Of a DNA stretch of 56,636 nucleotides, positions 33,061 through 41,728 are shown in pieces. Under the pieces are notes generated by a model. That model saw nothing but the letters and a program-made list of their open reading frames with translations. It ran no database searches and was not told the origin of the DNA. Source of the stretch: Candidatus Saccharimonadota bacterium (GTDB lineage Bacteria; Patescibacteriota; Saccharimonadia; Saccharimonadales; Saccharimonadaceae); NCBI GenBank assembly GCA_016286785.1, contig JAEEUB010000004.1, positions 1 to 56,636 on the forward strand. Reading direction: 5' to 3'. Position numbers and translations under genes: made by a program. The number at the start of each line of letters is the position of its first letter. The first letter of the stretch is position 1.

Positions 33061-33275
33061 TGGTAGAGGCTTCTGGACTCGCACCGCTAGGTCCGAGTCC
33101 TGCTCTCTAACAAAAACTTGTTTTATAAAAAATGGCAGGGGTTGCAGGACTCGCACCGCTAGGTCCGAGTCCTGCTCTCTAACAAAAACTTGTTTTATAA
33201 AAAATGGCAGGGGTTGCAGGACTCGCACCGCTAGGTCCGAGTCCTGCTCCTTAACAAAAACTTGTCTTATAAAAA
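33061..33275 (-). repeat. Three tandem ~72-bp copies of the tRNA-Trp 3' end plus a hairpin
   Basis: Units are 33061-33132, 33133-33204 and 33205-33275. Read on the minus strand each contains GCAGGACTCG - GACCTAGCGGTG - CGAGTCCTGC, then AACCCCTGCCA, which is the exact 3' end of the adjacent tRNA-Trp including CCA, then a TTTTTTATAAAACAAG spacer. Units 2 and 3 are almost identical; the most distal unit (33061) has diverged in the 3' end (AGAAGCCTCTACCA) and lost part of the pairing. The 10-bp stem followed by T-rich DNA could also serve as repeated terminators. Confidence 0.9.
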
Positions 33276-33351
33276 TGGCAGGGGTTGCAGGACTCGAACC
33301 TACGACACCTGGTTTTGGAGACCAGTGCTCTACCAGCTGAGCTAAACCCCT
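33276..33351 (-). tRNA. tRNA-Trp (anticodon CCA), CCA encoded
   Basis: Acceptor AGGGGTT/AACCCCT, D arm GCTCAGCTGGTAGAGC, anticodon arm CTGGT-CTCCAAA-ACCAG, T arm GTAGG-TTCGAGT-CCTGC, discriminator G and encoded CCA. Three partial copies of its 3' end follow in tandem. Confidence 0.97.
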
Positions 33352-33392
33352 ACTTAAATTACTATATTATTTTACCATACATGTTTAAAATG

Positions 33393-33401
33393 TGCTAAAA
33401 T
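33393..33401 (+). promoter_or_regulatory. Extended -10 promoter of the GT4-GH57 operon
   Basis: TGC-TAAAAT, 7 nt before the ATG at 33409. Confidence 0.55.
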
Positions 33402-33408
33402 AATATAG

Positions 33409-34632
33409 ATGAAAATACTTATGTTAGGTTGGGAACTGCCGCCGCATAATAGCGGAGGCCTTGGTGTCGCTTGTTTTAACCTAACTCATGCCCTTTCTCG
33501 TCAGGGGGCTGATATTGAATTTGTTGTTCCCTATAAGGCTAAGCATCCTGGAATTGACTATATGGAAATTCTTTCTGCTGTTAAAATTGATCCAATTTAT
33601 CGCTATGGAAATGGTACTTATGAATCTTCTAAAATAACAGAAAAGATTATCCCTGGCCACAGTCATAGCGGCCTGATGTCCATTCGTGATGTTCAAAAAG
33701 AATATTGTGCTTTTGTTGATTCATATTTAGCCGATAATACGCCGGACGTAGTACATGCGCACGATTGGTTAACATATGAGGCTGGTGTTTTAGCAAAGAA
33801 GAATTACAATTTGCCACTTATTGCACATGTCCATGCTACTGAGTTTGATCGAGCGGGTATGAATATGGGTAACCCCCTAATTCATGAGGTCGAAAAAGAG
33901 GGTTTAATGATGGCGGATCGGATTGTCGCGGTTTCGGAGGCTACTAGGCGTATTATTCATGAAAAATATCGTATTCCGTTAAACAAGATTGAGGTAGTTT
34001 ACAACGCGCTAGACGAAAAATATAGTTTAGGTAAATATTCATATGATGATACTCTCTATGATTTTGTCTCTGAATTAAAAAAAGATGGATATAAGATTAT
34101 TTCTACGGTTGGCCGTTTTACGCTTCAAAAGGGACTAAAGAATTTAATGCGCGCTGCAGCGCTTGCGGTTTCTAAGAATCCCAAGCTAATGTTTATTTTT
34201 GCTGGTGATGGTGAAGAACGTAACGAGTTGATTCAATTTTCGGCAGAGCTTGGTATATCGAGCAATGTGCTTTTTACGGGGTTTATCCGTGGGCGACAGC
34301 TTCGAGATATTTATTCAATTTCTGACGTTTTTGTGATGAGCTCAATTTCGGAGCCTTTTGGATTGACGGCTCTTGAAGCGGCTCACCATGGGGATGCTTT
34401 GATTTTGTCTAATCAATCTGGCGTTTCTGAGGTAATTTGGTCGGCGCTAAAGTATGATTTTTGGGATATCCGTAAGCTTGCTGATGAAATGTTAGCTGTG
34501 GCTGGAAGTTCTGCGCTTTTAGAATCTTTGCGTGATAATGTTAAAAACGAATATCTAAAAATTACTTGGGATGAGCTTGCGCAAAAATGTCTGAAGATTT
34601 ATAATAAAATTGTTAAGCGTAAGGTTTTTTAG
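33409..34632 (+). CDS. Glycosyltransferase family 4 / glycogen synthase-like
   Basis: 407 residues, GT-B fold. The N-terminal half begins MKILMLGWELPPHNSGGLGV, a variant of the KxGGL sugar-nucleotide loop, and has DVVHAHDWLTYEAGV and HVHATEFDRAG. The C-terminal half has STVGRFTLQKGLKNLM, FIFAGDGEERNEL and the donor-binding SSISEPFGLTALEAAHHG (EPFGLTALEA). This matches bacterial glycogen synthase or alpha-maltose-1-phosphate synthase-type GT4 enzymes, so a glucan is the likely product. The TAG stop abuts the ATG of a GH57 gene, a pairing seen in archaeal and bacterial glycogen clusters. Confidence 0.85.
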   Translation: MKILMLGWELPPHNSGGLGVACFNLTHALSRQGADIEFVVPYKAKHPGIDYMEILSAVKIDPIYRYGNGTYESSKITEKIIPGHSHSGLMSIRDVQKEYCAFVDSYLADNTPDVVHAHDWLTYEAGVLAKKNYNLPLIAHVHATEFDRAGMNMGNPLIHEVEKEGLMMADRIVAVSEATRRIIHEKYRIPLNKIEVVYNALDEKYSLGKYSYDDTLYDFVSELKKDGYKIISTVGRFTLQKGLKNLMRAAALAVSKNPKLMFIFAGDGEERNELIQFSAELGISSNVLFTGFIRGRQLRDIYSISDVFVMSSISEPFGLTALEAAHHGDALILSNQSGVSEVIWSALKYDFWDIRKLADEMLAVAGSSALLESLRDNVKNEYLKITWDELAQKCLKIYNKIVKRKVF

Positions 34633-35841
34633 ATGCGAGCGATCTGTTTATACCTACACATTCATCAACCGATCCGATATCGTGAGTATTCTGTTTTTGA
34701 TATTTCAAATAGTACTAATTACTTTGAGAGTGACTATAATAGTCGTGAGTCTAATGAGCGTATTTTTAAGAAAGTGGCAGAGAAAAGCTATCACCCGATG
34801 TTGGATTTGCTCGAGCAGAATTTAAGATTGCATCCTGATTTTTGTTTTTCTTTATCAATTACCGGTACTTGGCTTGAACAGGCAGAAAAATGGGATTCTG
34901 AATTAATTTCACAAATTAAACGTTTGGTTAATACTGGCCGGGTGGAGATTGTTGGTGAAACATATTATCACTCTCTTGCTTTTTTCTATAATCTCGAAGA
35001 ATTTGAGCAGCAAGTTTCTATGCATGAGAAAAAGGTTTTTGAGTTGTTTGACGTTAAGCCTAAGATTTTTCGTAATACTGAGCTTGCTTACAATGATAGC
35101 TTGGCCACCTGGGCTGACGAGCAGGGCTATAGCGGTATTTTGGCTGAAGGCTGGGATAAAATTCTTGGGTGGCGTAGCCCGAATCATTTATATCGGCCGT
35201 ATGGCTGCAAAAACATCAAGCTCCTCCTAAAAAACTATCGTCTTTCGGACGACATTGCCTTTAGGTTTTCTAATCGCGGATGGAAGGAATGGCCTCTTAC
35301 TGTGCCTAAATACTTAGATTGGCTCAAGATGGATTGCATTCGGGGGCCCTTGGTTAATTTATTTATGGATTTTGAGACTTTCGGTGAGCATCAATGGGCT
35401 GATACTGGAATTTTTGATTTTATGAATAATTTAATTTCTGATTGGTTGTCTTTGTATGATAATAAGTTTTTAACACTTTCTGAGGCGTGTGATATTCTTG
35501 ACGTAGCCGATGAGATATCTGTTCCGGATACCATCACCTGGGCCGATGCTGAGCGCGATTTATCTGCTTGGCTTTCTAATAAGATGCAAATTTCTGCCAT
35601 GGAGCAGATATATGGCCTTAGAGAAGACGTTTTAAAGACTAATGATAGTACGTTGATACGCGATTTTAGGTTGCTTACTACTTCCGACCATCCGTACTCT
35701 ATGTGTACAAAGTATTGGAATGATGGCGATGTGCATGCGTATTTTTCGGCCTACTCTAGTCCTTACGAGTCTTTTATGTATTATCAAAACATCTTGCATG
35801 ATTTAAGATATCGGATAAGAAAAATACAAAAAAACAAATAG
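34633..35841 (+). CDS. Glycoside hydrolase family 57 (alpha-amylase/glucanotransferase type)
   Basis: 402 residues. GH57 motifs are in order: LHIHQPIRY (motif 1, HxHQP), VGETYYHSLAF (motif 2, the GETYYHS block), IFRNTELAYND (motif 3 with the nucleophile Glu), FMDFETFGEHQW (motif 4 with the acid/base Asp), and a later WADAERDLSAWLSN (motif 5 region). It hydrolyses or rearranges alpha-glucans in the cytoplasm. It is directly fused in an operon with the GT4 gene (no gap), so synthesis and trimming of one polymer are likely coordinated. Confidence 0.92.
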   Translation: MRAICLYLHIHQPIRYREYSVFDISNSTNYFESDYNSRESNERIFKKVAEKSYHPMLDLLEQNLRLHPDFCFSLSITGTWLEQAEKWDSELISQIKRLVNTGRVEIVGETYYHSLAFFYNLEEFEQQVSMHEKKVFELFDVKPKIFRNTELAYNDSLATWADEQGYSGILAEGWDKILGWRSPNHLYRPYGCKNIKLLLKNYRLSDDIAFRFSNRGWKEWPLTVPKYLDWLKMDCIRGPLVNLFMDFETFGEHQWADTGIFDFMNNLISDWLSLYDNKFLTLSEACDILDVADEISVPDTITWADAERDLSAWLSNKMQISAMEQIYGLREDVLKTNDSTLIRDFRLLTTSDHPYSMCTKYWNDGDVHAYFSAYSSPYESFMYYQNILHDLRYRIRKIQKNK

Positions 35842-35873
35842 CTTGGAAATACCAAACTATTTGTCAAGTGGAT

Positions 35874-36083
35874 TTAGCGTTTCTTTTCTTTGACTTCGTT
35901 TCGCCCGAGGTTTTTCTTGGTTTCTACAAAAAGTACGTGCTTTCTTAGTACTGGATCATACTTACGAAGACTCAACTTATCAGGAGTATTCATGGTATTT
36001 TTCTTGGTGTAGTAAGCGCGAACTCCAGATTCCTCTGAAACGAGACCAACTAACTTTCTCTTAGTATTATTCTTCTTTGCCAT
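35874..36083 (-). CDS. rpmG: Ribosomal protein L33, cysteine-free form
   Basis: 69 residues. The segments [41 protein letters not shown] are L33. The two CxxC pairs of the zinc-binding form are missing, so this is the zinc-independent (C-minus) type. The tail is longer and more basic than in E. coli. It is a single-gene unit, away from secE, with TGA-TAAAAT 10 nt before the ATG. Confidence 0.93.
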   Translation of the reverse strand: MAKKNNTKRKLVGLVSEESGVRAYYTKKNTMNTPDKLSLRKYDPVLRKHVLFVETKKNLGRNEVKEKKR

Positions 36084-36093
36084 AATTATCTAT

Positions 36094-36102
36094 ATTTTAT
36101 CA
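36094..36102 (-). promoter_or_regulatory. Extended -10 promoter of rpmG
   Basis: TGA-TAAAAT, 10 nt before the ATG at 36083. Confidence 0.5.
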
Positions 36103-36153
36103 CAAAATTATCGGGGGAGCAAGACTTTTGTCTTCTGGCGAATCTGAATTCCC

Positions 36154-39100
36154 CTATTTTTCTATTAGCTTAGCTACGAATGATTTGATATCTTTGACAC
36201 CGAAAGTGTTGTTAGGGGGAATAAATATTTCTGGATTGTCTATAAAATCTAATGTTTCCACAAGATTGTAGACTGACTTCATAAGGGATACGAGTTCTTT
36301 TTCGTCTTCCTTGCTATATTCATATAGCTTATCGTATACTTCTCCGTCCTTATCGGGGGTTACGAATAATATATGAGCTTCTTCTACTTTATATTTAGAG
36401 TAGGTTGGTGAATTGTTGAGTAGTAACTTGTAAAAACCAAGCTGAAGCATGTATTTGTAGAGTGTCGCGTGGGAACGCCATCTTTCTTTGTGGTAGCCAC
36501 CGGTCTTAAAATCGTAGACTATGATTTTTTTATTATCTTCGTCGATTAGGATGTGGTCGATTTTTCCGGTTACTGGTACTCCGGCAATGGCTAATTTTTC
36601 GCTTCCTAGGTCGACTTCTGCTTTGCCTCGACGTAGTAAGTTGCCAAATTCCTTAAGTGCGACTAATAAATCTTCGGGGCCCTTTTCGCGAATTTTTTGC
36701 ATGACTTCTTGAGATAATTCTTTTTTATCTAGTTCGGCCAGAAAGAAGTCGACAGCTTCGGCGTCCGTTAGTTTTTTATTGGTTACTGCTTCAAAGCTTT
36801 TATGGATTAGGTCGCCATAGGCCATGGCCTCTGTTTCTGGCTCATATGGGGCACGGAGGAGATAGTTTTTAAAGAATTCCTGTGGCCCAGCATATACAAT
36901 ATCTATAAACGAAGTAAGACTAGAAGCTGACATGCGATAGTTTTTGATGCGATCTTTATAGATTGCCCTCATGTCTGGAGAGAGCTTTGCATATGGAGCA
37001 AGCCAGTTTTTAAGGCCAGATTCGGAACGAGCGTAGGCGCTTTCTTCGTAGTGTAATTCTACTTCGCCTCTTGGGATGAGTGGCGACATTATCTTTTCTT
37101 TATCCTGATATTCTTCGAGATATTCTAATCTGGCTGGCGATTTGTCGTTAAAATCATGGAGAGAATTCGTGATGATTAGCGTGCTTTTAGCCCTTGTTAA
37201 GGCAACGTATAAAATGCGTAGTTTTTCGCCGTCAGTGGTGCCAGTGTGCCGGATTTGGACTAGGTTCTTTGGTAGAGCTAGCATATTGTTATTACCTTTG
37301 CCTTTACCCCAAGCAGTGTGATCGGCCGAAATAATAAAAACATATTCAAACTCAAGACCTTTTGCTTTATGGGCAGTTAGAACTTGAACGGCTTCGTCGG
37401 CCTCTTTGTATGGGCTATTTGAGCTAAGGGTCATTTCTGCATCTTCGTAGTCGTCAACCATCTCAATCAGGTTTTTTAGTTTGAGATTTATCTCTCCAAA
37501 ATGACGATTAAGCTTTCCGCGAAGAGCCGCTACTGATTCGTATAGTGTAAAGGCTTCATAATCATCGCGAGTAGCATAGTATTCTATAAAATTGGACCGA
37601 TATCCGTTTAATTCTACCGTGCCGATTAGATAATCTAAAAAGATTTCGAGTGGTTCGTTATATGATTTAGCTATTAGATTGGCAAAAAATTCGGCGACGG
37701 CGCGGATTTCTTGATTTTCGGATTCTGCTAAGGTTTCAAAAACCGCACGTTTTTCGGCTCTAGCCTTACCGATTAGTTTAATGACTTCTAGTATTGGTAA
37801 TTTGAAAAATGGATAGGAAAGGATTTCTAACGCTGAGACCGTTGGACGCTTATTGTTTGCGAGCTCATCGATGTATCTTGCTATAGTTAGTAGTTGATGT
37901 ATTTTTTCATCTTCTAGGAGATTGTCTTTTTTTTCGTATGCGATTTTGATTTCGGGGTGGCTTTTTAGAAAAGGCAAAAGTGGCATAAAATATTTGGTTT
38001 TATACGAGATGATTGCTATTTGACTTTGAGGAACTCCTGCTTTGATTAGTTTAGCTATCTTATCGGCAACAAAGCCATATTCCATATCGGACGAAAGAAA
38101 TTCATGACGATATATCTGAGATTCTTTTGGCTTGGCTTTATGTGCTATTAGTTCCTTATCTGCAAAACGATCTGGGGCTTCGTTGATAATTTTTCTGGAA
38201 AAATCTAATATTTCTTGAGTGCTGCGGTAATTCTCGACTAGGGGTATAACGTTTGCGTTGTAGTGTCTTTGAAAATCCGTTAGATTGGTAGACAGAGCCC
38301 CCTGAAATTCATAGATTGCTTGGTCGTCGTCTCCCACTGCCATGATTTGAGGCTTTTCGTAATCGGTTAGTTCTTTAATGATGGCAAACTGTGATGGGTT
38401 GGTGTCTTGGAATTCGTCCAACATGATGAATTGATAACGTTCTTCCAAAGTATTTTTGAAACCTTCGTCGCTTTTTAATACTTTTACCGCTTCTTGAATC
38501 ATGTCGTCAAAATCATATAGGCCATTTACCCTTAAATAATTGTCATATTCATTCATGACGTTCGAAATGCTGTAGAGTTTTTTGTTGGCTACTCTGTCAC
38601 AGAGTCGGTAATTACCTCCAACATCTCTTTCAAAATATTTATCTTTCCAGGCCGATAATGGTTTGATTTTTTCTGTTGATTCTGCCTCTATAATTGCTTC
38701 TTTTAGGTCTCTTGCCAAGATTGAGATTAGGCGCTCGATTTTGGGCTTCCAAGTAGTTTTGCCCAGGGCGATAATTGATGTTTCGTTTGCGTATTTTTTT
38801 AGTAATTCGTAGATTGGATGATAGGCTTTTTCGTATGAGGCTTGATAATTTCTAGGCACAACTTCTTTAAGTAGGGGCGATATAACGCTTGATAACACCT
38901 CTGAATCCTCAACGTTTTGTTTAGCTATTTTGGCTAGATCTTGTGCTGTAAGACTATTAGATTTAGCGGCCGAAATTACACTAATTATATCCTTTATAGA
39001 GTCACCACGGAGTATATCTTTGCCAGAGAGTTTTTCTTGGATTTTTTTAATAATTTTGTACTGGGTTACTTCGTCGATTGCTGAATCTAGCTTACGATCG

Positions 39101-39399
39101 TAATCCTCGGAGTAGTTTTTATACTTGGCTAGAATATCTGAGCCAAAGGCGTGATATGTTCCAATATTGACTTTAAGCCCGTCTGCTCCAACTATTGTTT
39201 TTAGGCGCTCGCGCATATTGGAGGCTCCAGTCTCTGTAAATGTTAAGCAGAGAATGTTTTCTGGATTAGTATCGGTGTTTTTTAGTATATAGGCAACTTT
39301 TTCTGATAGCAGCTGGGTTTTGCCAGTGCCTGGGCCGGCTAAAACCAGAAGTGGCCCCGATAGGTATTCTACTGCTTCTTTTTGCTTTTGATTTAACAT
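36154..39399 (-). CDS. UvrD/PcrA-type DNA helicase fused to a PD-(D/E)XK nuclease
   Basis: 1081 residues. Superfamily 1 helicase motifs: Walker A LAGPGTGKTQLLSEK (about 17-31), FTETGASNMRER (Ia), LDEFQDTNPSQF (motif II), GDDDQAIYEFQGA (III), ENYRSTQEIL (IV), VLTAHKAKGLEFEYVFI (V) and LYVALTRAKSTLII (VI). After residue 800 comes a nuclease domain of the RecB/Cas4 type with GDLIHKSFEAV, VTGKIDHILIDE and VYDFKTGG (D...DxK). This arrangement is like AddA or Mycobacterium AdnA, so a role in double-strand break end processing is likely. No AddB/RexB partner is in the window. It overlaps gpsA by 7 bp. Confidence 0.9.
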   Translation of the reverse strand: MLNQKQKEAVEYLSGPLLVLAGPGTGKTQLLSEKVAYILKNTDTNPENILCLTFTETGASNMRERLKTIVGADGLKVNIGTYHAFGSDILAKYKNYSEDYDRKLDSAIDEVTQYKIIKKIQEKLSGKDILRGDSIKDIISVISAAKSNSLTAQDLAKIAKQNVEDSEVLSSVISPLLKEVVPRNYQASYEKAYHPIYELLKKYANETSIIALGKTTWKPKIERLISILARDLKEAIIEAESTEKIKPLSAWKDKYFERDVGGNYRLCDRVANKKLYSISNVMNEYDNYLRVNGLYDFDDMIQEAVKVLKSDEGFKNTLEERYQFIMLDEFQDTNPSQFAIIKELTDYEKPQIMAVGDDDQAIYEFQGALSTNLTDFQRHYNANVIPLVENYRSTQEILDFSRKIINEAPDRFADKELIAHKAKPKESQIYRHEFLSSDMEYGFVADKIAKLIKAGVPQSQIAIISYKTKYFMPLLPFLKSHPEIKIAYEKKDNLLEDEKIHQLLTIARYIDELANNKRPTVSALEILSYPFFKLPILEVIKLIGKARAEKRAVFETLAESENQEIRAVAEFFANLIAKSYNEPLEIFLDYLIGTVELNGYRSNFIEYYATRDDYEAFTLYESVAALRGKLNRHFGEINLKLKNLIEMVDDYEDAEMTLSSNSPYKEADEAVQVLTAHKAKGLEFEYVFIISADHTAWGKGKGNNNMLALPKNLVQIRHTGTTDGEKLRILYVALTRAKSTLIITNSLHDFNDKSPARLEYLEEYQDKEKIMSPLIPRGEVELHYEESAYARSESGLKNWLAPYAKLSPDMRAIYKDRIKNYRMSASSLTSFIDIVYAGPQEFFKNYLLRAPYEPETEAMAYGDLIHKSFEAVTNKKLTDAEAVDFFLAELDKKELSQEVMQKIREKGPEDLLVALKEFGNLLRRGKAEVDLGSEKLAIAGVPVTGKIDHILIDEDNKKIIVYDFKTGGYHKERWRSHATLYKYMLQLGFYKLLLNNSPTYSKYKVEEAHILFVTPDKDGEVYDKLYEYSKEDEKELVSLMKSVYNLVETLDFIDNPEIFIPPNNTFGVKDIKSFVAKLIEK

Positions 39400-40175
39400 A
39401 GGGCCTCCTTTGTGATTTCGATTGTTTTGTTTAGATAGACTACACGCTCAGGTATTTTGATTTTGCCTTTATTGATTTCTTTTAGGGTGGTTAATCCTTC
39501 TACTGTTTTTGTTGATTTGGCTTTTTTGTCTTTTCTAAGAGCTTGGCCATATTGGTAGTTTCTGGAAGATGGTCCGCAGGTTAATTTTAGATCGTCTATC
39601 CCGCAAGATAGATTGAAGGTTTCGGGGTTGGCGCTATTTAGTGATAGGAGCGCTTGGATTTCTCTAGAGGCTTCATTGATGTATTTTTGCCAGGAAGGGG
39701 TTTCTGGTTCTAGATTTAGGTATCCAGCCAAAATTGCATAAACGTTTTTTAGTGCGCCGCACATCAGAATACCTTGCTCATCGTTTGAATATTCGTATAT
39801 AAATTGGTTACTGCCCAACACTTGCTCGATTTTTTGATTTGTTGCGGTGAGCTTTGTTTTTTTGCCAGCTTTTATATCCGCCGCAAATCCCGGCCCCGAG
39901 ATAATAATGCGGTTTTTAAAGTTTTTAAATGGCTGAGTAGATAAGAATCCTTTTGATGCTATTACTGAGAGTTTGTCCTTTGGTAGGTTTGGAATTAAAG
40001 ATGACAAAACCATGGCCGGAGTGCATAGGATTAAGCTTTCCGACTCACTTAGAATCGCATTTAAGTCATTAAAACCTTTTAATGGATCATAATAATTTAT
40101 GGTGTTGCCGGCCTTTTTTGCGACTTCGCCTAGTGCGGTTCCGTATGCTCCTGCGCCTAGTATTCCGACTTTCAT
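39393..40175 (-). CDS. gpsA: Glycerol-3-phosphate dehydrogenase, short form
   Basis: 260 residues, about 70 fewer than E. coli GpsA. The Rossmann start GILGAGAYGTALGEVAKKAG, the VIASKGF block, ISGPGFAADI (usually GPSFA), LMCGALKNVYAILAG with the catalytic lysine, and LKLTCGPSSRNYQYG are all in place, so the active site looks intact. The missing length is spread over loops and the helical C-terminal domain. It makes sn-glycerol 3-phosphate for phospholipids from dihydroxyacetone phosphate. It abuts rmuC (no gap) and overlaps the helicase gene. Confidence 0.82.
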   Translation of the reverse strand: MKVGILGAGAYGTALGEVAKKAGNTINYYDPLKGFNDLNAILSESESLILCTPAMVLSSLIPNLPKDKLSVIASKGFLSTQPFKNFKNRIIISGPGFAADIKAGKKTKLTATNQKIEQVLGSNQFIYEYSNDEQGILMCGALKNVYAILAGYLNLEPETPSWQKYINEASREIQALLSLNSANPETFNLSCGIDDLKLTCGPSSRNYQYGQALRKDKKAKSTKTVEGLTTLKEINKGKIKIPERVVYLNKTIEITKEALC

Positions 40176-41342
40176 TTAGATTTCTCCAATTAGTTTGACC
40201 GAATCAGGTTCTGGTAATTCTTCGACATCTCTTAGTTTACGTTCGATTGAGCGTGAGGTGGTTTTGGCTGTTTCGATCTTATTGGCGGATTCTTGAAGTT
40301 TCTTTTGCACTCCTTCTAGAAGGTCGCCAAATTTGCCAAATTGGGTTTTTACGGCGCCGAGTGTTTGCCAAACTTCGGCAGAGCGCTTTTCGATGGCTAC
40401 TGAACGAAAGCCCATCAATAGTCCGTTTAGGGCTACGGGCAAGGTGGATGGACTAGTGATGGAAACGCGGAATTTTTGACGGATTTCATCGGACAGCCCT
40501 GGAATTCTTAAAATTTCTGCATATAACGACTCGGTTGGAACAAACATCATGCCGAAATCTGTGGTCATTGGTGGGTCGAGATATTTTGTGGAGATTTTTT
40601 TTGCTTGCTCTTTGACATCTGTGGCTAATGCCTTAGAATATCTTTCGATTTCTGATTTATCACCATTATCATACGCGGCGATAAGTCTTGAATAATTCTC
40701 AACTGGGAATTTGGAGTCAATTGGCAGAAAGACCAAGTTTTCACTATCTTTGCCCGGCATCTTAATGGCGAACTCTACTCTGTCTGAGCTGCCTTTTTTA
40801 GTTGCAATGTTTTCTTCGTATTGGGATTTGTTTAGGATATCGGCAATGATTGCTCCAAGTTGAATTTCGCCATAGATTCCCCTTGTTTTAACACCCTCCA
40901 TAACTTTTTTAAGGTCCCCTACGCCACTGGCTAGTGATTTCATTTCGCCTAGGCCCTGGTAAACCTGGGTAAGCTGGGTGGAAATCGACTTGAAACTTTC
41001 ATTAAAACGTTTTTCTACGGAGGCTTTTAGTTTTTCGTCTACTGTTTCACGCATTTCTTCGAGTTTTTTCTCGTTGCCGACTCTTAATTGTTCGATGCTT
41101 TTGGTGTTGCTGTTTTGTATACGATCTAGATTCTCGGCGATTTCTTTGCGATTTTCTCGGAAGTTACGGTCAATGGCGGGGTTTATTTTTCCGACTTCAC
41201 CCTCTACCCTGATTAATCTCTCCTCCATTGACTTAAAGTTTGAACTTTGATTGCGGGAATTATTATTCCTTAACGTTATGACAATGAGGATAGTTAATAA
41301 AATAATAATAATACCCCCAATTACACCTAAGAATATATCCAT
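40176..41342 (-). CDS. rmuC: DNA recombination protein RmuC
   Basis: 388 residues. An N-terminal membrane helix (IIIILLTILIVITL, about 10-25) is followed by a coiled coil (residues 35-150) and the RmuC domain: GEIQLGAIIADIL, DRVEFAIKMPGKD, LPIDSKFPVENYSRL, STKYLDPPMTTDFGMMFVPTESLYAEI and a second coil near the end. RmuC is a PD-(D/E)XK-fold protein that limits inversion at short inverted repeats. It heads an operon with gpsA and the helicase-nuclease, and has TGT-TATAAT 7 nt before its ATG. Confidence 0.93.
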   Translation of the reverse strand: MDIFLGVIGGIIIILLTILIVITLRNNNSRNQSSNFKSMEERLIRVEGEVGKINPAIDRNFRENRKEIAENLDRIQNSNTKSIEQLRVGNEKKLEEMRETVDEKLKASVEKRFNESFKSISTQLTQVYQGLGEMKSLASGVGDLKKVMEGVKTRGIYGEIQLGAIIADILNKSQYEENIATKKGSSDRVEFAIKMPGKDSENLVFLPIDSKFPVENYSRLIAAYDNGDKSEIERYSKALATDVKEQAKKISTKYLDPPMTTDFGMMFVPTESLYAEILRIPGLSDEIRQKFRVSITSPSTLPVALNGLLMGFRSVAIEKRSAEVWQTLGAVKTQFGKFGDLLEGVQKKLQESANKIETAKTTSRSIERKLRDVEELPEPDSVKLIGEI

Positions 41343-41349
41343 AAAGATT

Positions 41350-41358
41350 ATTATAACA
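41350..41358 (-). promoter_or_regulatory. Extended -10 promoter of the rmuC-gpsA-helicase operon
   Basis: TGT-TATAAT, 7 nt before the ATG at 41342. Confidence 0.55.
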
Positions 41359-41728
41359 CAAAAAGGAGCGATTATTTAGTATCGTTAGAACCTGTTTTAT
41401 CGCAGAACCTAAAAAAGGAAGTTTTGTTTATCACTTTGAAAAAAATAACCTGAATATATTTTGGAAGAGATAAATCTCGCTCACACCAACTTGTTTAGTA
41501 AGTTTAGTTCTAAACACACATGAAATGCCTTTACCCCATGAGTTGGTGTTATGTTAATCCTCTCCTCTTTCTAAGGTATAGACAATTGGCTTAATATTAA
41601 AAAATCAACCAACTAGCTTCTTCTATCGTTGCCCGTTTCAAAACCTCGGCGATGCTTTCACTCTCCTCAATGCCATCGTCATGTAATTATATATAGACAT
41701 ATTTTTCTGATTTCGCCACACGCTGAAT
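41359..41728. other. Gene-free stretch with a nested inverted repeat
   Basis: ACACCAACT (41483-41491) pairs with AGTTGGTGT (41541-41549), enclosing a GTTTAG ... CTAAAC hairpin, so a two-layer stem is possible. No open frame with a ribosome site is visible. It lies between the end of the 437-residue unknown gene and the rmuC promoter. Confidence 0.5.

Noticed and set aside
33061-33275. CRISPR-like direct repeats
   Set aside because: The units are contiguous, 72 bp long and have no unique spacers or cas genes; they are tRNA-Trp 3' end copies.
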